NCBI GenBank assembly: GCA_027946555.1
Contig: JAPEVC010000067.1
Span: 1 to 64,000 of the forward strand
DNA from: Gnomoniopsis sp. IMI 355080
Taxonomy: Eukaryota > Ascomycota > Sordariomycetes > Diaporthales > Gnomoniaceae
Reading direction: 5' to 3'
Length of the DNA stretch: 64,000 nt
Position 1 is the first letter of the stretch; each line of letters opens with the position of its first letter. Positions 1-12,053 of the stretch are shown piece by piece. Made by a program: the position numbers and the translations under genes. The notes under the pieces are model-generated. The model was given only the letters and a program-made list of their open reading frames with translations, made no database searches and was not told the DNA's origin.

Positions 1-77
1 ACCCTAACCCTAACCCTAACCCTAACCCTAACCCTAACCCTAACCCTAACCCTAACCCTAACCCTAACCCTAACCCT
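1..77. repeat. Telomeric repeat array (CCCTAA)n
   Basis: About 12.8 perfect copies of the hexamer CCCTAA start at base 1 and stop abruptly at a GGGGGG run. Read towards the end this is TTAGGG, the usual telomere unit of filamentous ascomycetes, so base 1 is at or very near the physical chromosome end. Confidence 0.98.
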
Positions 78-1097
78 GGGGGGCTGCAAGGGAAACTTGT
101 AATATCTACTATCAGCAAACTTGCAGGTCAGATCGGCATATCGCAGCAGAATTGCGAGAAAGAGGCGCGTCGATTTGCATGTTGGACCTCTAAAATCACA
201 GGACCGGTCGAAGAGCTTCAAAGGTGTAATAGTGGTTTTTCGTAGACATTTACAGGTTAATGCTAAAAAACTTTGTCCACGCCGTGAATCAGCGCATTTC
301 AGATTCAAGGTAGGGTAGCATTACTAGTGCTTACTATATATGCGATATAAGCGGCTTCTACTCCGTTAAGCCTGCTATGTGTGTATTAGAAGGCGGGGCT
401 AGACTATTTTGTGGCGCTGGTGGCGGTGAGCTATGCTCAGCTCTCCTCCAGGAATAGCGCGCATGACGCATAGTATAGTGCGGCTGTATAATGGTATCAG
501 AAGCAACGCTTCTGGAGAGAGTAGTATTACGAATGGAAGCTGCGTTGCTTCACCTTCAGGCAAAGTCAGGAATTTTTACCCTCTCCATTGGTCCATTCCA
601 TGAAATCCTCACCCTCTCTCATTCGTCGATCCAATGAAATACGGGCGGTGCCGTCCTGTTCTTCCCAAGATATCGTTGTGGAGATAGTGTTGTAGTAGTC
701 ACGGCCCTTGCTGGGCTAGCCTGCGGCAAAGAGGGCTTTACTACCGTAAGGAAAAGAGGATACGGGGAATGTGAAGAGAGAAGCAAATAAATATTAAGAC
801 TTCTCCAAAAAAGCGTTACTTCTGCGCGTGCTGGCATTGAGGTACGAATTGAGTAGTCCAGCGTATGTAATTATATAGAGTCTGGACCATCAGGTCCTGT
901 TAGAGGAACTGCATCGCCAGCCCCTATATATATAAAATGGCAAATTTCTGGCCACTAGAGCATAGCGGACGTTGTCGCCGGAGATTTAGTGGAGCAGCCA
1001 ATTTATATTGAGAAATCTGCATAGGCGAAGTGATAGTTGTAGGGCCTTAGGGTTAGCTGATTGAAAAGCTGATAGCTATATATGCTCACTTGGAGTC
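78..1097. other. Subtelomeric non-coding stretch
   Basis: Moderately AT-rich DNA between the telomere and the first gene. Short reading frames (for example 121-318) have no recognisable motif and are not called. I see no satellite array or helicase-type subtelomeric gene here. Confidence 0.6.
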
Positions 1098-2160
1098 TTA
1101 TCCACTCCAAGGATGACCACTCTTCTGGAGCTTTGCATTGATGTACGTAAGCTTAGTTCTATTTTCCCGAATGATCTCCTCTCTATGAGCCTCCATTTCC
1201 TCGATATCCCCTTGTAATAGCATAATGTTAGCTAATCGGTATTTACACATCATTATGCTTATAAGTAACCAGGCAAGACTTACAATTCACACTTACGATG
1301 CCTCCCCGCAACCAGTCGGCACGCGAAGTGCTGAGAAATAGGGTCATTCCGCCCGCTAACATTGGGTCGTCGCGTGCGAAGGGCTTAAAGGCCTCGGCCG
1401 TCATAGCTGTCTTAAGCAGGCCGGGCAGCAGCGTGAAGCAGCGCACATCGGGTTGCTCAGCATGGAAAATCTCCATGATGCGCGTCTGTGCAAGCTTGCT
1501 AGAGATGTAGCTACTCATGTTAGGCAAAGACATACCCGCCGCACCGGTGCTGAGCGTGATGACAGTGCCGCTTGGCTTCGAAGGGTCCTGTTTCAAGAAA
1601 TGATGTATCATGAGCTAAGTGCCTTTCACATTGACTTCCTACACAATTGCAACTTAGCATTAGCCAGTCATGATTCAAAGAGCTGGGAAAGCAACATGAG
1701 AAAAGGCGTTCAATACATAGTCCAACCACCACTCGGATGGCTCCACCGCACCGATTGCACCCCAGCTCATGTGCTCGGCGTCATTGATCAGTACGTCGAT
1801 CTTGCCGACCACACTCTGTGCTGTAGCCCAAAGCTCCCGCATCTCGTTCTCGGATCGGAAGTCGGCAGCATGAACCACGATCTTGGTTCGGGCTGCTGCA
1901 GGAATGTCTCGCAATTGAGCGGAAACTCCCTCAAGCACGTCGACTTTGCGACCGGTTATGAAGATGGCCTTGGCGCCCGCGATGGCCCACGATTCAGCAA
2001 TGGCCTTGCCCACGCCGCCCGACACACCAGTGATTAGCACGGTCTTTCCGATGGCTGCAAGCGCTGGATTCGAGGGCTCGAGCAAGGGGTAGAGGGCACG
2101 ATGCATGGTGTTCGTGAGTTGCACCGGCCACGTAACAGCGTCAAGGTCTTCGGAGGCCAT
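1098..2160 (-). pseudogene. SDR-family oxidoreductase with one in-frame stop
   Basis: NAD(P)-dependent short-chain dehydrogenase. Exons 2160-1717, 1638 to the second donor (inside SVN, about 1290), and a last exon ending at the stop 1098-1100. The cofactor loop TGVSGGVGKA and the catalytic YISSK are present. The second junction rebuilds the family C-terminus SVNWDIEEMEAHREE. With the first intron at 1639-1716, exon 2 reads EVNVKGT and then a TAG at 1615-1617, followed in frame by LMIHHFL. Everything else is intact, so this is either a very young pseudogene or a gene that splices past the stop: the TAG lies in CTTAG, which could act as an acceptor, but its use would delete the NVKG segment with the structural Asn. 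Start is the ATG at 2160; the upstream in-frame TTG was ignored. Substrate unknown. Confidence 0.8.
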
Positions 2161-3135
2161 TTTGAGCAAAGTCTCGTCAAATCTAAAGCTTGTGGGTAAC
2201 GGCAGCTTTGTTTTGAGCTTGGGACAGTCTGGATGTCATGGTATGGGTTATCGTTTCCGTAGGGCTTGATGTACCTACCTAGATAGGTAACATTGCATCA
2301 ATTGATGGAAATATCTCCGCTGCCAGTATCTCAGTGCCTGGAGGAAAGCTAAGTTTCACCGTTTTGTACGCAGGATTCTGTTATATGATATAATATTAAG
2401 CGAGAACTGCACGCCACCAACGTGCAGTCTCGGGGGAAGACTACTGTACGCGGACCCGAGGGTATTGCGACATACACCCTCAACTTCCAAGTGACTTTAG
2501 CCCCCAAGACCCTTTGCAACGCCGCGCCGGTGAGCATTCTACAAAGCCAATACTGGTACCCTAAGAATGCAGAGGCCAAAATGACGTGGAATCAGACCAT
2601 TCCTTCGAGGCATATCCATCTGTATGCGCTGGGCTCGACTTCAGGTGTCTTGCATGAGGCCGTCAACCTAGAAACACTGCTTCAGGAGGTTGGGGGCCAA
2701 AAGCATTGCAAGGTATCGCCTGACCCTATTATAGGATGGGAAGCTAGCCGCCAGCCTTATCGAAGAGGGATTATTTCGGGGCATGCATTCCAACACGAAA
2801 AGTGAATTCAACCTTCCTTATAGTGGGGAATGCTGACCATATCTCGGTTATAAGGACCGGGGTCAGCTGTGGGGCGAGGTACAGTGCAATGCGCACTTTG
2901 TTGTATCCGAGCGGTGCGGCTAATAGCTGGCTTGTTCCATCCCGGGCCCTTGCGTAGTATAAGTAATTCACTGCGTAGGCATAACGCCCCGCTTTCCGAG
3001 GTCTGCCGCGTTTATTTATTATTAGAAAAGCGAACGATTGGCGCCGAGCCTCAACGACCTTCCTTCAGTTCAAATATCTGAGCTCGCTGCTCGTGCACCG
3101 AGGGAGCAAGATTTAATACAACCACTCTTAGCATA
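2161..3135. other. Intergenic region
   Basis: Divergent interval between the two SDR genes. It holds a CTACCTAG/TAGGTA palindromic motif at 2271-2290. A 127-codon frame at 2422-2805 (+) resembles nothing I know and overlaps another frame on the opposite strand, so it is not called. Confidence 0.5.
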
Positions 3136-4358
3136 ATGGGCAATTCAAGCAATAACGCCAAGGGTACTGTTCTTATTACGGGTGCAAATGGTAGTCTCGG
3201 TAGCGCACTGGTTTCCCGCCTCCTGTCTACGCCTGAGACGGCGGCCTACCACGGAATCTACACAGCACGAAATGCAGACTCAGCACCGGCCTTAAGGTCT
3301 GCCCTCCAGAAGGGAAAGTTGGCCGGCTCTCACTCCTACGATGTTATATCTCTTGAGCTGACGAACCTCGCCGCTGTTCGTACGACGGCGGCTATGATCA
3401 ATAAGCGTGTGGCCGCAGGCGAGATCCCGCCAATCCGGGCGCTGGTGCTTAATGCGGGCTACCTCGAGTTCTTGCGGCAGACATGGACTGAAGACGGCTT
3501 TGACATGACGTTTGCCTCCAATTATCTCGGGCACTGGCTGCTGGCGATTCTACTGCTCCAGAGTATGGACCGTCAGGCCGGCAGGATAGTTGTCATTGGG
3601 AGCGAGTCCCATGATCCGCATAATTCGAAGAGCAAAGCCGCGTTCAACGAGGAGAAATGGATGGTATTCCTCGATGATCACGGCTGCGATGCAATTGCCA
3701 GGGGGACATGGAGCACCAACAAGGAGGATCCGTCATTTCACTCGTGAGACTTCCCATTTCATATAAATTGACTTCCCGCTCTATCTTTAGCCCACGCTCC
3801 TGAAAATAATCCTGATTAATAACTTACGCTGCAGTGGCTTCCGACGATATGGTGCCTCCAAGTTTTGCCTGGCAATGATGATGTAGGGCCTTATCCTCCC
3901 ACCCAATCTGGATCCCACCCTGCAACGCAACACTGACTTCACGACGCAGCCCTGAACTTCAGCGAAGGCTGGACGCCGACCCCGAATTGTCGAATATTTG
4001 CGTGCTTGGCATCGACCCAGGCTCTATTGCCACTGACATCACCCGTCGCGGGCCCTGGCTTATAAGGGTTCTTATCTTCGGCATTATCGTGCCCCTGATC
4101 GCACGTATTGCAGTGTGGCTCAACCCTAACGGCCCCATCCGCACCATCGATAGGGGAACAGCGGATATCCTCGCCGCTGCCCTGGGTTTTGACGAGCCTA
4201 TCGGGGAGTCTCCGAAGGCCATGTACTTCTACGGATCCCGAGTTGAGGAGATGACTGCGGAGGCAATGGACGAGAAGAAGCGCCAGCTGCTCTGGAAGGA
4301 CACTCTCGGCTACACAAATCTCAAGAAGGGCGAAACCGTCCTTGCAAATTGGATGTGA
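3136..4358 (+). CDS. Short-chain dehydrogenase/reductase, 354 aa
   Basis: Exons 3136-3743, 3835-3882, 3950-4358; introns of 91 and 67 bp are GT-AG and keep frame, giving 354 aa. TGANGSLG near residues 14-21 is the dinucleotide-binding loop, NAG follows strand 4, IGSES carries the candidate catalytic Ser, and YGASK (about residues 208-212, encoded in the 48-nt exon) gives Tyr and Lys. The C-terminal half has the GIDPGSIATDI segment and ends KKGETVLANW, as in a fungal SDR group often found beside metabolite clusters. A hydrophobic stretch near residues 250-272 (IRVLIFGIIVPLIARIAVWL) may bind membrane or a lipophilic substrate. Substrate not predictable; possibly a tailoring enzyme with the nearby P450s. 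Confidence 0.9.
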
Positions 4359-5087
4359 CGCACTTAAAACCTAGAGCGGCATAAAAAATGGCCTTGCTCC
4401 AATCTAATATTCCAATAAACATTCAAATAGACTCTTTCTTTCGTTCTGCCAATCACTCCATACCCAAGATGCGGGAGAATGTTCATATACCCTCGAATTC
4501 ACATTCCACGGTCGACCTGTTGCGACCTGCTACACGGCTCGAGGCGACGCTGTCTTTAATCACCCCTCCGCTGTCATTAATCACCCCTCTGTATATATGC
4601 AAAGGGGACTGTATGACATTGCGAACTTATAGTGATTCATCGAATGCCCTTAAATTGCACGGACTCGTCGAAATAATAGGTCTAGGTTTGCACCACGTAC
4701 ATTCGAAAGGTTATTCTGAATTTGTGAACCGGTTGCCTCTCAAGCTTGTCTATCCCGACAAGGAACAGAAGTTACAGAACTATTAAGGCCGGAGGCGTCC
4801 CTGTTTCTCTACCTACTTGAATGGGCAGACTTCTTCCCGTCGGTGAGTGTCAGATTCAACCGGACCTTGGCCTTGAGTTTTAAGTACGTCAACAGTATCA
4901 TTATTAGTTCGCTACCTCTCTTTATACACCGAATAAAACTTTCGTAATCAAAATGGTGCGGGGAAAATGCCCGTGTATATGTGTCTCAGGTTCCCTTGAT
5001 GCAGTGTGGCATTTCAACGAATTACTAAAAGATTTTCCCTTGTAATACTAGGTAAGCAGATGAATGCCTTGCCAATCTGGTGACCGT
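4359..5087. other. Intergenic region
   Basis: Between the 3' ends of an SDR gene and the rhodopsin-domain gene. A 132-codon frame (4388-4786, +) has no recognisable domain. A short direct repeat, ATTAATCACCCCTC-like, lies near 4555-4590. No RNA gene seen. Confidence 0.5.
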
Positions 5088-6619
5088 CTATTTTTGAGCC
5101 ACCGAATTAGGGTATTTGGGCTCAATCTTCTGGAAAACAGAAAAGCTGCGCAAGATGCCCCGATGATGCTCCTGTTGACCCTGTGTTTCCGCATCCATAT
5201 TCGCTTCTGAGGTGAACCCAGAAGCATCTCTCAATTCATAATGGGGCGCACCCTGAGAAAAGCCGAGCGGCTCGGTGCTAGAGCCGTGCTGGTAGCGTTC
5301 CTGGGCAAAATCCGAGTCCTCCTGTTCCAGAGAGTCGAAGCTCGTGTTTACCCCTTGCTGCTGATGGATGAGATACGGATTTTCTTGGCGTAAGGACACC
5401 GAGGGGATTTTATGACCAGGATACTTGGGTACGCTTTCCTTGCTCCACGAGGTGGGTTTGCCACTGCCTGACCCTCGAAGAAGCCTGGACTGCCAGGACT
5501 TAAGGAAGCTGGAATCCATGCTGGTCGTCCGGACGAAGGCCCCAAATGCTGGCATCGACCCAACAACGATTGCAATGTTGCTCTCGATCATGACGGCGAT
5601 GGATGTGCAAGCTTGACTCCAAGTGGTATCATCAGCTGGGGTGGTTTTACCGGTAGGCAAGAGGTTTATGCGAAAGTTCAAGGCGACACAACTAGCAGCA
5701 ACAGCACTTGAATGCAACGACAAGGTTAGTCATAAAACAGTCAACCACTTGATGTGAGGATTCATCTTACATCAGTGCCGTTCCAAAGACACCCAGAAGC
5801 TGCAAGCGCTTCGCGCGATCCATGTGCAGGCGCCACAACACAGGAAGCGGCAGGATGAAGATGTAGATATCCAGAACAATCGCACATACTCCCTGCGCAA
5901 CGCCCCAGTATGCTTCTTTGGCTGGTCGCAGATTGACGAAGAGCTCTTCCCAGGTCTCGCCGGAATGCGGCGCTCCGTAATAAGCGGCAATGGGAATGGA
6001 AGTCCAATACGCGGCAAAGGTTACAGCCAGACCCACATACACGGCAATCCTCATGGGTCGCTTGATGCCGAAGAATTGCAGATACATTAGAAAGATTGCT
6101 GCTTTTGAGAAGAAAACCGCGGGCCCGAATATAGTGAGTTGCACAAACAGAAATCTGATGTACTCCACGTTGAACCAACACGCCGGCATGTCCCACTGGT
6201 GGCGGTCATATTTACTGACTTTGCAGGTAAATAATTAGATAAAACCCTCACAAAAAGATTCGAGCCGGTATGAGAGCTGGGACATACAGGATAAAGTTAC
6301 AGCAGTGTAGACGATTGACATCATAGATGCTACTATACAGAAGTCTAAAATGCTGTTAGAGATTGGTGAAAGGTGTAAACAGTTAATGTTGTCCTGAGGT
6401 GCAGCAGACGTGGAACTCACAATCAGCCAAATGCAACTTTTGTCGATTCACATAAACCCGTATTGCTGTGAATATAGTGGAAATGATTGTCACGACTACG
6501 CCGACTGCGATAGCAGGAACCTGGAGAGAGGTAGGATCATCGAAATTGGGCAACTGCCCATCGGGCGGTGTCTGTGCCGGAAACAGGCAGAGGTCGAAAC
6601 GTGCTGGCATTGCATTCAT
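5088..6619 (-). CDS. Rhodopsin-domain integral membrane protein (SAT4/PTH11-like), 440 aa
   Basis: Four exons: 6619-6421, 6344-6288, 6218-5771, 5706-5088 (introns 76, 69, 64 bp). Joined product is 440 aa with an N-terminal PNFDDPTSL segment, several membrane helices (for example VPAIAVGVVVTIISTIFTAI), the hallmark RHQWDMP loop before helix 3, and a 150-residue polar, presumably cytoplasmic tail rich in Ser, Gln and Glu. This matches the fungal rhodopsin-domain family near PTH11-type receptors, which are plasma-membrane proteins of mostly unknown ligand. Start is the first ATG in frame; the upstream frame extends only from TTG. Such genes often sit in or next to metabolite clusters and subtelomeres; a sensory role is inference. 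Confidence 0.88.
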
Positions 6620-7516
6620 GATTTCCAGGAGATGACAAGATGACTGATGTGGGTTGTAAAACAAGAATAATCGGCTCGCTGTTAGGGCACTGAGTGAACG
6701 AGAAGGTGGTAATCGAGGTTCTTCGAAATGTTGATGGGGTGCTACCTGCGGGAAGGATCTAAGCAGAAATGAGCCCTTGCCGAGGCATTGTCACGCATAT
6801 ATCTGGAAACACGACCACCGTCAGATTCTCTGTCTGCCTCCTATCATACGGCTACATCCGACGTGCGGGTCAGGCTTTGGCTTCCCACTCATCATCACCA
6901 TTTCTATATTTAGGTATTTGGTCAGGCATTTGTCAATTTCACCGTGCCACACAAACATGCAAACAAACAGAAAAACTCGCGCATACACAGCCCGTTGGCA
7001 CTAAAGCAAGTTTGCAGTCCAGTATGTCAGCTGCTATGCAAGTATCAGGGAACATTGATTCCTACAATGCATGTGAGTGGATACTAAGCATTAGCCTCGG
7101 AGCTTAAGCCTCCTCTAGGATCAAATAGTTCGCTCAAGGCTGACCAAACAAAAAAAACATCTCAATCCCTGCCCCAACATCTCACATCTACTGCAGTTGG
7201 GCCCATTGTCTTTTTTCGCACGATTCGTAAACAGTGGTCCGTAGGATCTGGTTGCAACGGCACAATCTTCGTAAAGTGGGGTCCACAAACTGTGCAGTAA
7301 TGTACTCTTACTTAGTGTCGACCCTCTGAAAGTACTTGTCCTTCGACTTGTGGCTATTGGAATCTTGCAAATGCAATAATTGGGGTTTAAAATGCTAAGA
7401 AGCCGTTTGGGGCTTTTCTTGCCATTAGCAGTCCATTCTCCTCGAATCACTGGCATCCGCAAGATAAACCATTGAACGTTCGCAATCGAGGCACTAGGCG
7501 TGCAACATCGAGCACT
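6620..7516. other. Divergent intergenic region
   Basis: Shared upstream region of the rhodopsin-domain gene (-) and the first P450 (+). Contains only short overlapping frames on both strands; I see no domain, repeat or RNA gene. It may act as a bidirectional promoter. Confidence 0.5.
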
Positions 7517-9539
7517 ATGTCCTCTTTTACTCAGACGTCTCTTGAACGCCTGCAGTGGGCTATCCAGAACCCTGTCTGGGTTTGTGCATGGTGTTCTGAG
7601 AACCTGCAAACGCTGATCCTGTTGCTCATCTCGTGGGTGTGTTGGCGGGTTTGGAAATTCACAGTCGTTCCTCGGCTGTATCCGAATGATCCCAAGGAGC
7701 TCCCATACTGTTTTCCCAGTGAGTAATCAATCCTGAAGTCAGAAACACTAAAGCCGACGGAAAGTAATGAGCTGACTGGATCTCTGTCTCAGTTTTCGGT
7801 ACGTCTGGCCATGACGGTTTTTGTGCTGCTGCCGAGTCAATCATGACCCCTCGCACATAGCTTAATTTGTGGTAGGTCATGGCGTTGCATTCTTTAAGAA
7901 CGCACCGTTGCTTCTTCAACGTGCCAAGTACGTGGTTCCCGACAGCAGAAAATGTCAATTACCAAGATATTCGCCCCCATCTGACAAAAACCCAGCAAAT
8001 CTTTCGAGGGGGAGAAAGCACCTTACGCTCTAACCCTGTTCGGGTCGACCATATATGTGGTGACTGATCCTAAACACGTTTCAGAGGTATGTTGGTTGAT
8101 GATTGCGACTCTATGAGTTATAAGTTCACCTCTAAATGGGTTTTATACGAGCAGGTACATAAGAATACGCGAAACTTGACATTTGAAGAGTTCATCATTT
8201 CCATTCTTAAACAGTCGGGAATGAGCGACTCCGGAATCAACAGAGTGTACAAGCCTCTCCCAAAGGACAAAACAGGATTTCCTAACCCAAATGGCGAGCC
8301 AATGGTCATGCTCGTCCGTCATATCAATGTCCATCAGGGGTATCCGGGCTCAAACCTGGACGATCTTGATAGCCGATTCACCCGGTGGTACGAGTCGCGG
8401 TTACGCTTGCCGAGCCTACGTAGCACACGCGCAAAACATTCGTCTACGGACGCATCCCTTAGCGTGCATCTCTGGCAGTTCTGCTCCGAGATTCAAGTCC
8501 AGGCTGCCGGTGACGTGTACTTTGGAGATAAGTTGGCGGAGGTCGAGCCTCACTACGTCAGCAAATTTCTCGAGTTTGATGATCTGTGCTGGCAGATCCT
8601 CTATCAATACCCTAGCTTCCTCACGAAAAGACTCACGGCTCTCATGAGAAGCATGCAGGGCGCCCTTGAACGGTATATTCTCATCCCGCAAGATCGGAGG
8701 CGGGCCGTCGCCCAGATCAACATCGAGGAGAACGAACTTCGGGCTCTGGGAGTATCCGAGCACGACATGTCGATCCTTTTTTTCAATATCTTCTGGGGGT
8801 GAGTGATTGGTTGCTCTATTTCGATGTAGACGTTTTGGCTTACATCCAACTGCCAGGATCAACACGAATTCGCGCAAGACGGCTTTCTGGTAGGTGTTAA
8901 GTTTGAGTCCAGACGGTGGCCCCAAAATGCAAATGTTCAAAGTCTAACCCGAAAAACACAAGGATGATGAACTACCTCCTCCACAACCCTCTGGAAATGG
9001 ATCTTGTCCGTCAGGAAATCGCGCCAGCTTTCCAAGGCGATAGCTTGATCAACGCTACCTATCTCTTCGAAAAGACGCCTAAACTCGAAACTATCTGGCA
9101 TGAAACCTTGAGGATGTACTCACATGCCACCTCAGCTCGTGCTATCAAACAAGATACCATGGTAGGAGGAAGGATTCTTCGCAAAGACCACCGCATCATG
9201 ATTCCAAATCGTGTCCTGCATTTTGACAAGCAAGTGTGGGGCCCCGATGCCGACTCCTTCCAGCCTCAGCGATTTCAGAATAGATCCAATGATCTTACCA
9301 AAAGTCAAAGCTGGAGACCATTTGGAGGAGGTAAGTCATTGTGCACGGGCAGATATGTCGCGCGGCACATCTCATTCATGTTTGTTGCTATACTACTGCA
9401 ACGATTCGATGTGGTGATGGTCGGGAACCCCAAGTTCCCAACGGGGGATATTGGAAAGCCTGTACTGGGCATGATGTCAATCAAGGACGACGAGGAGTAC
9501 TTGGTTAAAATCAGGGAACGACCGTTTGTGGCTGTTTGA
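7517..9539 (+). CDS. Cytochrome P450 (CYP7/CYP8-like), 534 aa, with a 6-nt microexon
   Basis: Heme monooxygenase. Exons: 7517-7718, 7793-7798, 7876-7927, 7996-8086, 8155-8798, 8857-8889, 8963-9539; total 1605 nt, 534 aa. N-terminal membrane anchor LILLLISWVCWRVW, then the Pro-rich hinge ELPYCFPIFGHGVAFFKN, which is restored only if a 6-base exon (TTTTCG) is included. ETLR (helix K) and FGGGKSLCTGR (heme-Cys loop) are in the last exon. A charged QDRRR segment lies mid-protein. The family resembles the prostacyclin-synthase / 7-alpha-hydroxylase group seen in fungal clusters. Exon 3/4 junction (GCCAA|gtacgt...cccag) is the least certain. Acts in the ER membrane with a P450 reductase; substrate unknown. 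Confidence 0.88.
7793..7798 (+). other. Predicted 6-nt microexon of the P450 gene
   Basis: TTTTCG is preceded by a branch-like GCTGAC and CTCAG and followed by a canonical GTACGT donor. Including it changes the hinge from PSHG to PIFGHG, the conserved form. Flanking introns would be 7719-7792 and 7799-7875. Confidence 0.75.
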
Positions 9540-9587
9540 GATAGAAGAACTTCTGTTCAGCTTGAGATAGAAGAACTTCTGTTCAAC
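9536..9587 (+). repeat. Tandem direct repeat, 2 x 26 bp, at the P450 stop codon
   Basis: The unit TTGAGATAGAAGAACTTCTG (first 20 bases) starting at 9536 recurs at 9562. The first copy overlaps the TGA stop, so the duplication lies in the 3' UTR and does not alter the protein. The unit contains AGAAG/CTTCT and could fold as a short hairpin. Confidence 0.8.
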
Positions 9588-10180
9588 GATATATCTCAAG
9601 GATGTATACGGCATGCTAAGGTCTAGACAATGCCTCAACCAATGGGGAAACGGCAATCGTCTAGCAACATCAATCACGCAGAACCGTTGAACGATACTTT
9701 GGAACATTGGATTCAGTGAAACCTAACACCCTGATAACCTCATACGGGTCCACTGGGTGGCGAAACCTCGCTTGATACTTCGAGACCGTAGTGTAGCTGG
9801 TACGGTGGGGTACAGAGCGAGAGGTGGCTTCTGCGCTGAAAGTAGGGCCAATTGGTTGGACGTTACCCGAAAACTACAAACCAGCCTAGGATTGGCCATA
9901 TAGCCCCTGAGCCCTTAGTATCACTGACCACTGAGTTGAAAGGGCCAGCAAAGCAGATTAAAGTGAGCATCTTGGTATCTCGATGCCGAAAGTGGAATAT
10001 CTGACACAACGCACCAGGCAATTAATTTTGATAATATAGATTACAGTGAACGAACAATGAAGCAGTAAATCGAACTGATAATATTTCTTTGGTAATCCTG
10101 TTTTACACGAATAGTTACAGGTGCTGAGAACCTAGGGAGACGAGAAGTTGTCATCTATTATTCAGATCTCGCGCCAGACA
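9588..10180. other. Convergent intergenic region
   Basis: Between the 3' ends of two P450 genes. No coding frame of note, no RNA gene seen. Confidence 0.5.
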
Positions 10181-12053
10181 TCATGCTGCCGTTCTTCTCC
10201 TCATCCGAAATGGAAGTGAATTCGCGAGCTCCTTGGCTCCAAGGCCATCTTTCCTTGGATTGAATGCTAAGTGGCCGCAATCGATCTCTATGTCAAAGCA
10301 TTCCACGAGACAGGTGAGAGTAAATATCATTTGAGCCTTAGAGAAGAAACGACCAGGGCAGATCACCGCTCCACCTAGAAAAGTATCAGTCCAGCATCAC
10401 AAAACACAAAACTTCCGGGTATAGGGCGAAGCTTCTCACCTCCAAAAGGAAACCAAGAGCCTTCTAGGCCTGCTACAGAGAAGTAAGGCGTGTCGGCGCC
10501 AGCAAGAGGACTGGACTTTGGTGGACGACACTCCAGCTTAGCAGGCCCGCTGGACGGGTCTGCCGGATCCACCAAGAACCGCTCGGCCCAGAATGCATCA
10601 ACAGGGTGCCGCATATTCTGGGTGTTCCAGAAAGTCTTGTCCATGTGCGAGATTGCCGTGTTGAGCACAGCTAAGGTGCCTTTTGGTAGCAGCCACCTTC
10701 CCACCCGCGTGTCCTCATGGGGTGACGTGACGACGGCGTAGGCGTCAATGTACATGCGCAGAGTTTCCGCGTATATAGACGAAAGAAGCGGGTCCTCGCT
10801 GATGTTCTTGTTGCCTTCAATATGCCCGGGCCTTGACCTCGAGTACAGCGCTATACGTTGCCGGACCTGGTCCAGCAGCTCAGGTTGCCTAAACACATGG
10901 AAAACGGCATATAAAGTGGTCGGGACTGAGTTTGCGACAGCACTGATTTACCGTGTGTGAGAATCCACGCGGAAGAGTGAGTAGATTTGAGAATGGATTT
11001 GAACTTACGCCCAGGCTAAACCGAGATCAAGAGTGGCGAGACTCTCATCATCTTGATTTAGGACTTTCAAAATCTCTTTTTGGCGGTCCCTAATCATTTT
11101 TGACCCCCAAATCGGATCTCCATCGCTATCCTTATCGATCATGGATTCGTTGAAGTTTGATCTGGCATGCTTATACCACTGTTGTATTTGATCAATCAGT
11201 CCCTGCCGATTCTTGAAAGCGGCCGGTGCAAAGAACGAAGGAAGTCCCTTCGCAAATAGGGGCAGATCAGAATCGAGCTTCCAGAGGTCTTTCACAAAAT
11301 CTGGGCTCAGTGAAAGGAGCATGGGCCCAAAGACGGCCTCGACGACCGACGCTCCACATAATTGCTTGATGAAGCCACCAAGGTCATCGAACTCTGTGAA
11401 AGCTTCACCAACTGGGACACTTTCCAGTCGCCGCCTCAAAGCCTCGCGGTACCGCCTTGAGGTAGGCCCTAATGCAGGTCCCGTGAGTCCACGAGCAAGA
11501 CCTGCGTGGATGGTGTGGTGAAGACGAGCATTGGGCGCCGTTTTGCTGCTGTGGTAAGGCTGGGGAAATGGTCCTGAATCATCAGCGCGGAGAACTGATA
11601 GCAATGGCTCTCGAGCTCCGAACAGATACCGCATTGAGAACATATATAGGGATATGGAGCTTGAGAGGCTAGATGTCTTCCACAGCTTTCTCACAGCCTC
11701 GCGGTCTTGAAGCAGGCAGATAGTGAACCCAAAAATATCGACCCTGGTTGACACCAAACTTTCTTGATAGTTTCTGGTGGTTGTGATAAAGTTAGCCGAC
11801 ATCCCTAATGTTGACTATGGACTCAAGGACGGAAGGTGTCAACTTACGTTATTTTGCGTAGGAGAATGGCTGGGTTCCAGGCGAGAGATAGTAGAGGCTG
11901 AAAATGTGGAAGAAAAAAGGGATAGGCTGGTGGAAGCTGGCTATCATTGTGATGAGCCAGTCTCCGTACCCGGTGATACGCAGCAGATGAGGCCGCATAG
12001 TTGAGGAGCAGGACGAGAGCCAGGAATATTCCAACTATCTCTAAGCAAGACAT
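10181..12053 (-). CDS. Cytochrome P450 (CYP8-like), 555 aa
   Basis: Exons 12053-11848, 11773-11009, 10942-10440, 10374-10181; introns 74, 66, 65 bp, all GT-AG; 1668 nt, 555 aa. N-terminal signal anchor CLEIVGIFLALVLLLNYAA, helix-K YAETLRMY, and the heme loop WFPFGGGAVICPGRFF, which is split by the last intron. The first junction uses CCACCAG after a GCTAAC branch point; an earlier acceptor would give a stop. Start is the ATG of MSCLEIVGIF because the upstream frame lacks a P450 N-terminus. Convergent with the P450 at 7517, and of the same broad class, so the pair may be an old duplication. Likely a tailoring oxidase of an unidentified metabolite. Confidence 0.9.

Noticed and set aside
2422..2805. 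127-codon frame upstream of the intact SDR
   Set aside because: No motif, overlaps another frame on the opposite strand, no supporting context.
5762..6196. 144-codon frame overlapping the rhodopsin-domain gene
   Set aside because: Same strand, other frame, of a clear membrane-protein exon; Cys/Arg-rich shadow.
7719..7875. Single 157-bp intron in the P450 instead of two introns and a microexon
   Set aside because: In frame but loses the conserved IFG of the hinge; kept as the alternative to test.
11774..11847. Earlier acceptors (CATAG, CATTAG) for the first intron of the minus-strand P450
   Set aside because: Both lead to an immediate stop; CCACCAG after GCTAAC keeps the frame.
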